Shown: in pieces, positions 1-12,600 of the stretch
How the letters are laid out: every line of letters begins with the position of its first letter
Numbering within the stretch: the first letter of the stretch is position 1
Assembly: GCF_031877795.1 (NCBI RefSeq)
Contig: NC_133948.1
Location: 9,780,948-9,844,947, forward strand
DNA: 64,000 bases
From: Strix aluco
Lineage: Eukaryota > Chordata > Aves > Strigiformes > Strigidae
Direction: 5' to 3'
Notes under the pieces: generated by a model
Told to the model about the DNA's origin: nothing
The model's input: only the letters and a program-made list of their open reading frames with translations
Database searches by the model: none
Program-made: the position numbers and the translations under genes

Positions 1-2739
1 CTGTCAAACATAAGAAGCAATAAGCTCCTACACTTTACAGCAGTGTCTTACACTTCAGCAGCAAAAAAATCTGAAAAAAAAAAAAAAATCAAGCTTGTCT
101 TGAAGTCTTTACCATGCTTCACAAGGACTTGTAAGATTAGTATATCAAAAGTTAGAGTAAAAAGATTGTTCCTGCATATTCCAAGAGTATTCTGGTGTCT
201 AGCTGTGCTCTCACTGCCTTCTACAAACACCTCCACATGCACTGTTTGTACACAGAAGCTATGAAATCTTTAGGGGAAACAGACAAAAGTGTAGATCAAC
301 ACACCTTTGTTAGGGCTGCTCTCAAAAGCTTTTAATCACCACCATCTTGTAGAGTATGTCTGTACTCACAGGCTTTTGTCAAGAACTGCAGCTGGCACAC
401 TCATCACTACTGTTCCCAAAATCATCTTCCTTTCCTACCTCTAACCCAGTCTCCACTAGTGCTCTTCATTCCTCTTCAGGTTTCTACTTCTCCACAGCAA
501 GAAATCTGTGCATCCTCTTTGGAAACATTGAACATACTCCCTGCATATAATCTTCGCCTTTGTCACTCCTCTTCTGCTTCTCTTACTCTAGACTTGAAAG
601 TAAAGGAAACTGCTTGAAGTAAATTCTCCCTTTGCGCTTTTCATAAAACCTTTAAAGATGTCCCTGTTCAAAAGGGATCAGGCAAACCAGACCTTCCAGT
701 CATCCCATCTGTGTAGCACTTTATGATAATACAGACTCGTCAGTCTTTTTGGCAAGGATTTGAGTTGAGCACTTCTTAATCATTATGCAATGCCAGACTC
801 TTTCCAGAAAACCCCAAAGCACTCAGCAATCTTCTCCCCACCCTGAAACACATCTGAAACCAGAAGTGGGTATTTCACATATTTGGATATTACCACATTT
901 CATTATCCTACTGTTTACTCTCCAACTTTTATCTATGAAGGTATTTATATCATACTTCTCTTTTCCCAAAATATCTGAAACCATCTTTATATCTGTGCTT
1001 TATGAAGAGGAAAATATTTTTAAGGTACTTCTGACGAAAATCAATATATATGTATTTATCCAAAGTAAAAGAGTGGAACTATTTATTTTTACATAAATTA
1101 TCTAGAAAGTTACCTATTTCTCTCAGCACAAAGATAAGTAAGGGTGCAAAAGAGCAACAGGAGGAGAGACTGTGCTTTCAGTAGCAGGGCTGATCCTTTA
1201 AAGTTCTTGTAAAACTAGAAACAGAGATGCTCAAGATAAGCTTTGATAGAACAAAAAGATTGATATCAAGTATATTTAAATTTGTTGGCAGTTTGGTTCT
1301 GTTAACTACTGTGTTAATTACAAGTTTCCTGGTTTCTCTGGAGATAGTGAGTTCAATAAAATACAGCAAATAAATCTGATGGGAATGCTGGAGGTTGAAA
1401 TTGTCATTCCTCTTAAACTGCAGTCAGTTAACATGCATGAAAGAAACTTCCCTAAGGCTAAATTCTAGGTGAGGATTCACTTCAACCTACTGACAGAATC
1501 ACACAGCAACACTAGTTTAGCAGGACTGCAATTGCAGTTCCGACTGTGCATATTAGCCAACAAATTATGCTAAAAGTCTATCTATCAATATCTCAAGGGT
1601 AACAAAAAGTAAGTTCAAAAGTCTTTCCTGAAAGCAATCTGTCAAACAATGTGATTTCCACAGCAGCCACAGAAATGTAGCTTAGCAGATTCCAAAGAAG
1701 CAGCAGGACCTCCACATATGAAGATCTCATTCAAATCCTTCACAAATTTGTTCACATTCAATATTTCAGACCAACTAACTTTCTTAAGATTTAGTTCAAA
1801 CTACATCACGAGATCAAGCGGACACTTAGTTAAACCTGCAAAGCTCTCCTGCTCAATACATTTAGTGATCCAACATGTAGTCCAGATTAGCAAAGTCTCT
1901 ACAAAATAACATTTCACTTGGACACACGTGAGCATGCTCAGAACTCTGTTTACTTATGTATCCATGGCTGCACATTCAGCCTGGGACAAACCATGCTCCA
2001 ATTTATTTTTATGAATACCATATCCAGTATTGCCAGAAACTGTGAAACACTGGGAATCTGGTGCTATTACTGGCTAAACATTAGTGGGAATACTGCATCC
2101 TATTAGCCCTCAGATACTGATTTCACAGCAAATCCAGTATCTAGGAACCAAAGAAAGAACTCTGAATATTTGCCATCCTGTGCTCTGCAAGCAACAACTA
2201 TGGACAAGCCTATTAGATTTAGGGTGGTTTTTTTTTCTTACCCAGTGTCAGTGTAAAGGATACCATGTGATCAAATGTGACTGGTAAGCTGCACAAAGAA
2301 TTGAACTCCTTTGCAAAAAACAGTAATAATAATTTACACTACATAAGGTTTCCTGCATCAAACAGCCATTTTCAAAAGCAGTCAGAGCTTGGCCGTATGA
2401 TAACAAAGTCACCATGAAAACTTGGTACCTTCAGTTCAGACTACAATATTTAACAGGCTGCATAATTACCAGCTCCTGCCTGAGGAAGTGAGAGCTTTGA
2501 GAGACACTGCTATCACATACACATGGTCAGCCATGAAATTATCCTCAGTGCTTAGATTTCCATCTCTGGGAAAAATATATCTTAGGATGGCAGTTGGAAG
2601 CGATGACGTGAAGATTCCTCTATCTGAAAGGCTTGGAATTGTGACAGTAAGAAACCTGAATATGAATTAGTTTTTTCCCCTTAACTACTTCACTCAAAGA
2701 TCACAGTGCACATACCAGTAAAACCATCAACTTCTGCTT
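1..2739. other. Intergenic, no gene recognised
   Basis: AT-rich sequence past the septin 3' end. Open frames are short (at most about 100 codons), with biased low-complexity or unrecognisable products. I see no splice-consistent exon, RNA gene or dated repeat. Part of it could be an extended septin 3' UTR. Confidence 0.4.
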
Positions 2740-2761
2740 AAGTAGGAATCCAGTGAATAAG

Positions 2762-2767
2762 TTTATT
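2762..2767 (-). terminator. Second candidate poly(A) signal, septin-2-like gene
   Basis: The minus strand has AATAAAC about 800 nt after the stop codon. It could define a longer 3' UTR. Confidence 0.35.
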
Positions 2768-3035
2768 CCTTAGGAGACTTTTTTTCTTCTTCTTCTGTTT
2801 GGTTTCTTTTCTGGTGTTTTTTTCTTTTTTTAATATAAACAGGAAGACTGAAGGTTCAAATAAAGGCAACAAAAAATCTCCTTATTTTAGGCTTGGAATG
2901 TTGGCAGCTGCCACAAGGTCATAAGGGATAACATAATCCATTTTATTCAAGCTTTACATTCCAGAAGACCAGCAATCACAACTGGAGTATTAAACTGAAG
3001 TATTAAGCAACAAGACTCCTCATATCCTTCTATTT

Positions 3036-3041
3036 TTTATT
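3036..3041 (-). terminator. Candidate poly(A) signal AATAAA, septin-2-like gene
   Basis: The minus strand reads AAGAATAAAAAATAG about 530 nt after the stop codon. It is the first canonical hexamer that I noted in the 3' flank. The assignment rests on position only. Confidence 0.4.
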
Positions 3042-3566
3042 CTTGCATTTAAAAGAAAAATTATACCAGAAGAGCTGCATTCTGACAAAAACATGAATAT
3101 TTCCTACAAGAATTTTTTTCTTCACTCGCTCTGATCCCACCTAATATATATAACATCAAGGGAGTCTGTATTCAGTACACGTAACCAGTTTGTCTAAAAT
3201 TTCATTTGGTTCTTTGAAAAAACTGCTATAAAATTCAACAGCCTACATACCCTAAAATACCCTAACTTTTGTTTATATATAGTCAAATTAATTTTCTGAG
3301 CAGCTTGTGCTAAAAGAAACAAAGCCAGATGATCCAAAAATAAGACACCGAAGATAAGCATTTACAGGTCTTAAAAACAGCTGGAAAGGTAATATTTGCA
3401 TAGATCTTTTCTTCTAGTCTACCCAGAACATCACTCAATTTTTTCTATAAGTACTGCAAAAGCAAGTCTAAAGTGCAAAATTAACAATAATCATTGTGAA
3501 AATCTTATGTAAGAAGAGTAAACAAGTCAGAAAAGTAATACCTGATGCATCCAGATGTTAAGCATC

Positions 3567-3635
3567 TTAATCATCACCAGGCTTCATCCTCATTTGGGCT
3601 TGCATCTGTGCAATCATCTCCTGCATGCGGCGCAG
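3567..3635 (-). CDS. SEPTIN2L: Septin-2-like terminal coding exon
   Basis: The acceptor CTCTTACAG precedes [17 protein letters not shown], the last coiled-coil heptads, and then KPGDD and TAA (3569-3567). Human SEPT2 continues with a longer Gly/Asp/His tail that is absent here. The 7.1-kb intron before this exon is one of the gene's largest. Confidence 0.92.
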   Translation of the reverse strand: MRRMQEMIAQMQAQMRMKPGDD

Positions 3636-6600
3636 CTGTAAGAGAAAAACACCCACATGTTTAAGACAATTTCATGAGGAGTCCAAAAAGCAGGAAACTG
3701 TAAATCTTTGTTTCATGGTAGAACACCTACTGGCCTCTTTATAAATTGGAAACATTCTATTAATTCACATAACTGAATACTTTTGTTTTTCCCATCTCAG
3801 ATTCTTTAATGCCTTACAAATCTTTTGTGAAAGTTAGATGTAAGACTATTTATAATGAAAATTAAGCAACAAATCCAAATCTTTTGAAGATAGCTATGTT
3901 TGCAAAGCTGTGAATCAACATTTAATCTGCAATAAAGAAAACATGGCCCTTAGGTGTGTACAGAGATACAGTGCTTGAGTTACCCGAAGCAGCTTTGTTC
4001 CGATACAAGTGCTCAAAGCATAATATCATGTATGAATATTCATTCTGTGGCTAACCAGAGAACTCTGCAAATTTTTAGCAACAGTAACAGCTGAACATGA
4101 AGACAGAATTTTAAAACTACTTAAAAAAAAACCCCAGAAAGATGTTTACAAAAGTTGGAAAGAGACTAAACATATTAAGCAACAATATTTTTACATCTAA
4201 ACAATGACTCTTCCTGGAAATAACTGTTTTCTTAAGGCATTTTCTTATGACACTTGTAAGTTAATTTCCATCTCACAAAAGGCCAGTTATATATAATCCA
4301 ATTTTTTTTTCCCCCAAAACACAACATTAATTTAAATAAATGTTCCTAAGAAAGAATAAGAAACACTAATACAGATTTTCAAAATGTATAGGCAAATACC
4401 TCATAGGCAAAAACCTAATTTGGTTTACAAATGACTAGGTATTTCCTTCCAGATGCAGGTGGGGAAGCTCACATATACAATTGCAAGTGCCCTGTCTTAC
4501 AAACTGGAAAAGAAATAGGCTGCAATTTCCATGCACACTGTATAAAACACGAGTCCATCTCAAACTGGAAATCATGTAATAATCTGAGGCTTGTATAGCA
4601 AGTTTTCATTATTATAATTGTGCAGTTTTAATATATCCAGCTTTTTTCCCTTTAGAAAAAAGTAATTAGGGAATTGATTGGAGGAGGGAACCACTTCAAC
4701 TCAAAAAGCACTATTTAAACAATTACACTGTATTTCCATCCAGTCAACCACATTAGCTACTGTGATAGCAGTTACTCCATCAGATTCAATACAAAAGAAT
4801 CTGTGAAATTCTTGACTACAGGTATGTAGTGTTGAGCTATTAGGGTTTTTTTTGCTTCTTTGTTTTGTTTTAGGCATTTTTTGCTTTATTTTTTAACAGA
4901 AAGAAACATCCCAGAACAGGGAAAAATTAACTGCAGATGCCTATATCACTTTTTCTTGCCTGGCCTCAGATACAGATTTGGGAAAGAGTAAGAAACTGAG
5001 AAGTAACTCAGAGTAACTAAAGAGTAAAAAACCGAGATTGCAGCATAGCCAGAGGTAACAGAGCTTGCCTAAAACTAGCTGGTTTATATACTGGTACTTT
5101 TCTTCTTGCAGCACAGGGTTCAGTAGAAACTAATTCAGGTTCCTGTGACTGCAGCACAGATGCACTCTGACAAAAGGAGACTCACACAGGATCAGCATGA
5201 AATACAGCCAAGTCTGTAATAATAATTATTATGTACCCATCTACATCTTTCTGCTAAACACTTAAAACAAAAAGCTTCTGATCAAAAAGATAGCATAATG
5301 CAGCAGGAAGGAGGAAAAAAAGCAGAAAGTCTCAGAAATTAGAGTTGCATTGATTCCATGGTCCAAGAAAAGAGAAAAGTTTCAAAGATTAACTTGTAAA
5401 AATGTAAGGCACCTGGTCTTTTGAACTGCCTCTCTGCAGATTTACCATCAGAATAGAACTAGCTTTTTGGAAGCTCGCCTACTTGAGCTTTCCCAAGAGC
5501 ACTCCAAGCTGAGCCATGAAACATTCCCAAAATAGAAACCATTCAGTAATCACAGGGGAAGATACTGCTGCACATGTATTATGGTGATTGCTCAAACGCA
5601 GAATTCTGCTAATAGCCAACATCATATTTTAAGACTTAAATACAGCATTGAGTCTTGCATTTTCTTAACCTTAATTGATAAAAATATGCCCACACCACAA
5701 AAGAAATCAGATGTTGTATATGACTCAAATGTAAGGCAGGGCAAAAGCACTAGGAGACCTACTCTGCTCTAACATTAAGATTGTAAGAAGACTTTCCTTT
5801 TCCATTTTCATGTGGTGTTTGAGATCTACTGGTGAAGTGTTGGTATCATCCATTAGCTAAATAACACCAAGTTTCTGAAGCTATTTTAGCATAATTTGGT
5901 AGAAAAAAACCCTTTCAGGCACAAAGCCTGTTAAAAAAAACTAGGCACATTGTTGTCTCCTATGGACATTAGTATGTAAGAAGTCACTGAAATTTCCTTT
6001 TCATAAGAAAAGTTGGCCAAAAAAAAAGGAAAATAAAAAAGGTACTCAAGCACACCTATCTTTTCCACTGCATTCTGGGCTATATCAGCATTTTGGTTTG
6101 GTTTTTGTTGAGCATTTGATACGCAAACAATCCAGAATGGTTGCTTTCTGCTGTAAAACTGTGGCTTCTCAAGAGCTCTAATCAAACTCACAACTATTGG
6201 TTTCATAACAGTATTCTTAGCCGACAGCCTATGAGCAAGGATAGATACCACAGACTAAAACCTGGCTACATAACTACAGGGCTAAAGTCAGAGGTAATAG
6301 CTGAACTTAGGGAGAATGCACACAAATATACTGGAGAGGAAATGGTTTGCACAGTAGGAATCCTGCTAGCTCGAGTGTAAAATTAAAATAAAAAAAGAAG
6401 AATCAAGCCGTATTGTACTTAAAGTGGTAACCGTATCAGTCTCTTCCACAGTTCCTCTTCCAAGTAGAGGATGGGACACAAGGACCATTCCTACACATTA
6501 CAAGGTAAAAACTACTCGTGTGTCTTCACCTTAACTAGACAACTGCACAGGCAGAAACAAGCTTTGCTGTTAATAGAGGTGAATGTAAAAGATCACACAA

Positions 6601-9600
6601 AAGACTGAAACTGATGCCATATCAACATCTGTGTTCCCTTCACTGTTGAGGATTGCAAGCATCAACAAGGGCATAAAATCTTGCTCAGCAGCAAACCCTC
6701 TCACTTGTAAGAGCAGCATTAATATATTCTGCAGGGAACTTGTGTTCATCCCCTAAAGAAAGGATACTATAACATGATAGCATAGGGTTGATGCACACGA
6801 TGAAAAGGAAGCTAGGAAACAATGATTGGAAATCTGTTAAATAATTCCTGTGAATTCCCAGATAACAAAAGTTAAAAGAGTGAGCTTAACCTTGGTATAA
6901 ACTCCACCTAGTTTACTTAGGTCAGGACTAAAATTTAGTTCAAACTATCATGTAACTACTGGGTAGTGAGTACATACAACTACTGTAGCAACACAAAGGA
7001 AACAAACTTTTTAAAATGAGCGTTAAGGTTACAGAGTTAAAAGTGAACCATACAGCTTCTTAATAGCTTCCATGCCATTAACAGAAGCCACAGATACACA
7101 GTTCTGCTTTACCTACAAGATTTCATCTGTTGTATGTTTGCCCCAGAATAACAAAAGTACCACTCCTATCTGAACAAGGTGAATGGCTTTTCAGCGACAA
7201 CTGTACAGATATCACAGGAAAAGAAATGTTAAAAACTGAACAATATCTACTTCCCACTGACATGCTTCCCCTTCCCACACCAAGTATGATTATTTCTGCC
7301 CATGTCTCTCCATAAGAAAGTTCATAAAGGAAGAAGCTGCAAGAATAAGGCAAGATGGAAAACTGTAGACCATGGATTTTCTAGTACACCACGATGTTCC
7401 CATGACAGTTGCTGTTGGTTAAAAATACTTCCAATACCACAGAGTACAACTAATCTTGTTAACTGAAGACAAGAAAAATACTCCTGACAAAGTTACTATA
7501 CTGGAAAAGGGGCTACCATTGAGATGTCTTTCACAGGACACACTGACATTATAAATAGCAGAAGTCACTACGGCCATAGCACTAAGTGGGCAGCAAGCAT
7601 TGCTCCTTCAAAGAACTCAAAAGGACCAAAAAAACCCAATTACTTAAAAAAAAAAAAAAAAAAAAGGTTTTTCTTCATTCCAGCTCCCAAGGGATTCCCA
7701 TTGCTAATTGCTTACTAAGGGTTTTCTTCTCATGATTTCTCCCAGGACTGAGACTACATCACTTCACAGAGAAAAGCTAAAGTATTCTGCGTAAAGAAGG
7801 CATGCCTCCCTCTCCCTGCACTAGGCAATAGCATTCCACAACACAACTTAAACCTTAGAGCTGTTTTTATTTCCCTCAGGTCTGCAGGCCTTCATCAGCA
7901 GTCATGCTGTCTCTCACATAGAAGTCTTCACCGTATCTTTCAAGAAAACACTTACACAGATACCTGCAATACCAGGCAGTTACCCACACACGTAAGCATT
8001 CATCACATCCTCACCTACCCACAGGGCTGCTGCTAGACTCTGGCCTGGCAGCCACACCACTGCAGGCTGACCCCCACTGACTCCCATACTAAACCAGGGT
8101 TCTACATCTCGTCTGATAAGGGGTTAAACACATTCAGAAAGTTGAAGGATAGAGAGAAAACAATTTCAACATTGCAATTAATTCTACTATATTCAGCCTA
8201 CTGCTGATCAACTCCACTGAAGACAGTGGACCAAAGGGATTTGCCCAAAGCCTAAGGGTAGCTCACTGGAAGGGGGGGGGGGGGGGAGGAATATCAAGAG
8301 GAAGTTTGCTCCTTTATGTTTTCATGTAATCAAGGCCTTAACATTTTTCTGGAAGTATTGCCTCTCAAAACTTCGTAAGGTTTTTATTATAAGATATTTG
8401 CAGAGTGGGAAGAGTATGACACAACACTACAAACTCTGTTCAGTTTGTGCCCACAACATCAAAATAATCTGAACTGCAGCATATTTACTGTAAGGATACC
8501 TTTATTCTTATATTCACTTCCCAGCTCAGAAAAACAGGTCATCACTTGCAAATGAGCAAAAATCACAACCAGACTGAGCAATAAATCCAAAATGACAGAT
8601 TAGCAATTCCAAATTGCTGATCTGGGGACCACATCCTTTGGCATAATAAAAGATCATTTAGCAAAAGTGATGCCTTGATAAAGATGATCCTGGCACTAGC
8701 CCAAGCATTCATTCCTTCCAAGGTTATATAAACCTCACAAAACTGTAAATAGAACTTCAAGCACCGTTACTGATGGGAATGGAAAACAGGAGGGGAAATG
8801 GATATTTGTTTTCTCTGCGAAGGCCATGGAATGCAAGCCCATTTCCTCTGTGCCTCTTCCCCAGATTTTTCCCAGTCTGAACCTTAGGGATGATATGGAG
8901 ATGAAGGGACTTCATACCAGCTTATCTGCAGAAGATTCTGCAAAGCCTCTTGATCCCTTTGGCACAATAGAACCCAGAAGTTAAAAATCTATTTGTTTTT
9001 TCAAGTTCTAACCTAATCCTCTGCAACTTCAGCAGCAGTTATTCAGAGATGATTAGCCCCAGAGGAAACTTTCAAAGACTGTCCTCCAAAAAAATTAAGA
9101 CTTTATCCGTTTAGCCATATTATATAAAAAACCCCATTACATACATATATATACACACTATACATACATTGACACAGAGTGGTCAGAATGGACCACATAC
9201 AATAACGTGCCTGCCATATCAACAGTTTCCAGGGGAAGTGGTTATGGGAGAATTTGTTCAGACAGCCTTAAGACAAATAGTTCTACAAGGATCCCCAAGT
9301 TTCTACTTAACTACTAGACATGTACAATTTTATAGTTCAAATAACAGGAGAAACAGTTATGACAAATTCTCTAAGTCTACTTCCTGGATCTTGGAAGCAT
9401 TAAGGAAAAAAAAGAAAAAAACAACTTCACAAAACATTTTCAAAAAACGCTCTTGACATTTCTGGCTATCAGCTGACAGTCTACTGCTGTTTTGCACACA
9501 CATCAGTAAATGTGAGGTAGTTAATTTGTGTACAGAACACTTGCAGACGTTCCACTCTCGTAAGTGCACGGCCATCAGTGCGCTTATGTTGCTGAAATGA

Positions 9601-12600
9601 AGTTATACAGTGACAGATGCAGCTCATTTAATCTCCAGTACTTCATGTTATTAACTACTAGTTATGGTGATAATCAGCTGCTTTTACATTTCCCTTTAGG
9701 AAAATTTTTTGTTATTTATGTCAACATGCCAGTGTTAGCCAATAGCTAACCCTGGTTGGCTATTTTTAAATATGGATGCTATAAATGAAAAAGCAAATGT
9801 ACAGACCGAAGTAACTATATTTCAAAAATGTCCATGTATGGGAGTCTGAATCTTTCACCTCAGAAACGCACAAAACTGCTTGTAGTTTTTTTATTTCTTA
9901 CTCCAAATCAGTGCATATACACATTGATCTTCTAAATCATGCCTTCCTGCATTTATGGACTTGGATCCAAGCTGAATTGGATAAAAGAAGGATAAACAGA
10001 AAAAACACTATCTTCCAATTGGCAGCAAGTCTTACGTTTTCACAATGCAAGCAGTCATAAGCATTGGCAATGTACTACTTGAATTTAAATACTAGCGTAA
10101 AAATCTCTGAACCTTTAGAACTTTAGCATAAAAATGTTAAGTTGAAAGGCCTAGTAATAACTTGAAACCAGAGTAAGAAATCAGAGACCAAAACCACCAA
10201 ATCCATAAATTGACTGGTACAACAGAAATACTGTAAATTTTGCTGCGAGTCAAGATTAAAAAACATACACATTAATTACATCATGGGATTTTTAAGACTC
10301 AACAACCTTTTTCTACTCCATAGCCACAAGACATATGAAGAAATTAACTGGTAACATGCTTGTAGTAAGCCATGCACATCTGAAATGACATTAGACTATC
10401 AGTTTACCCCAACATACTATGTTTAAAGCAGCATATGTAGCTGACAAACATAAATTGATTTCAATACTTAAAAAACAGCGACTATCCTTATGAAAAATTA
10501 TCATACAAACTGAAGTGATAAATACCCTGCCTACAACCAAGAGTCCACATGCTACCTGCCGTGCACAGTATGCAAGTGACTATAAACAAAACACTGTCTT
10601 TGGGAAACTTGTATGTTCAGATTAGGTCTGTCATTTTTCACAACTCCAATCTTGCACTCCATAGGCAGTACCTGACCTAGAATACTGAAACTGTAACATA
10701 GCATGTTATATTAAAGAGCAACAGTTTTAGAAGTTCCCTCTTACCTCAGCTTCTTTCTGCTGGAGGATTCTATCCTTGTCTACTACTTCTTCTTCAACAG
10801 GTCTATTGAACAAAAAAAAAACCAAACCCACATTCGTGGTATAAGACACAGAAGATCTCCAAGAACAAATTGAATTTCAGCTAATATAACAACAAAAAAG
10901 CCTACATGCTTCCACCCAGGGGAAATTAGGACATTATGCCCATGCTTTCCTTTTGTAAAATGCCATCTTTACCTCATAGACTCGTTATTCACTCTCCGTT
11001 TCTTAAAATTTGATTTCTTAACTGTTGTGGGGATTTTTTTGCCATTTACTGTAATCAAGAGATTTCCTCCTCTATCTATTTGGTATGAAAATCAACCATT
11101 AAAAAGCTGTGTAGCCTATTTCCTTTCTTCCTTAAGATCAAAATGCTTGGCTGAATACTTAAAGAACAAGTGGAAACAAGAATAAGTTGCTGTCAAAGAT
11201 GCAGCACAGGTAGATGTGGATTTTTTGCATGAAGTTGCCAAGGACAGAAACCTCACCAAGAAAAAACAAACAACAAAAAAACCCCAAAACATGCACACAC
11301 ACACACCCCCCAAACCACACATATTACCAAAAAAGATCATTTGGTCTAAACTTCTCTCTCCAGCTATATGTGCAGGAGCATGAGAATAGCCACCAAGGCA
11401 GCCCTGCAATAACTGGAGAAGCAACATCCTATCTAACCAAATAGGCTTGGGCCTATTTAAATATGCCCACTAGAGTTTAGACATCATTTAAAAGAGAAAA
11501 AAACAAAACAATCTATCTTGCTTGCAGCTCACCTCTTCATGCACATTCCAATTAAAAGCATAGAGAAAAGGGAATGGGTACAAAACCAAGAACATCTGTC
11601 TCTAAGCACAGCCCTTCACTAGATACTACTCTTCCTCAGGAAGAGAGTTTCATACAAGTTTCAGTAACTCCATAGATTGAAATCTCATGAGAAATAATTA
11701 GTTACAGCTTGGTTAGGAGGAAGAGCAAGTCCAATGTCACAGGGGAAAAAGAAGAGACTCACAAGCAGCAGAGCCCAAAGGTACACACATACTTACTTGC
11801 CAGTTCGTTTTAGCCTCTCGGAACGGAAGTTCTCGTAGTGCAAGTCTTGGGTCACCTCCTGCAGGTCCTGCATGTGTGTTCTAGAACATGCAAAGGGCTA
11901 TTGAGCACTTTGTCCTTCTTGTCAAAGGGAAGAAAAACATCCTTTTATCTTCTATTTTTGTTTTATATAATGATGTATTCACTGGAAAATAAACCTTACA
12001 GACAAAGCCTGCCACAAAAGCTAGCCAGAACTCTGCTTTCACGTTTACTGGTCTTTAATTCATGCTTAAGTGCACTCTCACCAATATTCTTCAAAGACCC
12101 AAAGTATGCTGTCCTCCTCTTGTTCACTAACTACTTCACAGGAGTTGTTTATACCATTCTTTGCAGTGCTAAGAAACTTGTGAAGACAGTTATTCAGAAA
12201 GATACTTTAATTCCTAAAGTATTTTTTGACTTTTAAGTGCTATTAAGTATAATTTGTAACTGAGAACTAGGTGGAGCTACTTGGCTCACATAACAGCTGA
12301 CATTGCCTAACATTTTCCAATTGTCCAAAAAAAAAAAAAAAGGGAAAAAAATGCCTGTTACCAATGACCAGCAGAGGGCAATCCCTGCCCAGTAGAGACT
12401 GAAATCGGAAATGCACAACAGAATTCCAACAATAGCAAGACATCATTAAAAAAAAAAAATCGCTTAAAACCATCTACACAGGCAGAACATCCGTATCAGC
12501 TAAAATCATAAAGGGGCGGGGTACTGTATTTAACATAGGCCTTCCTATACTGCCAAAAAACCTGAGCTTTACCTCGTCACAGTTTAATCAATCCCTTTGA

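Larger units (their letters stand above)
2740..3566 (-). other. SEPTIN2L: Septin-2-like 3' UTR (extent estimated)
   Basis: This AT-rich sequence follows the stop codon. Minus-strand AATAAA hexamers lie at 3036-3041 and 2762-2767, so the 3' UTR is probably about 0.55-0.85 kb. A longer isoform reaching further left cannot be excluded without transcript data. Confidence 0.45.
3636..10744 (-). other. SEPTIN2L: Last intron of the septin-2-like gene
   Basis: A 7.1-kb intron with no recognisable internal gene. It contains an A20 run at 7646-7665 (T20 on the transcribed strand) and a G15 run at 8272-8286. The remainder is AT-rich unique-looking sequence. Confidence 0.7.

Noticed and set aside
2422..2670. 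82-codon plus-strand frame with ordinary amino-acid composition
   Set aside because: No recognised domain, no splice-consistent neighbours on the plus strand, and it lies in the septin 3' flank.
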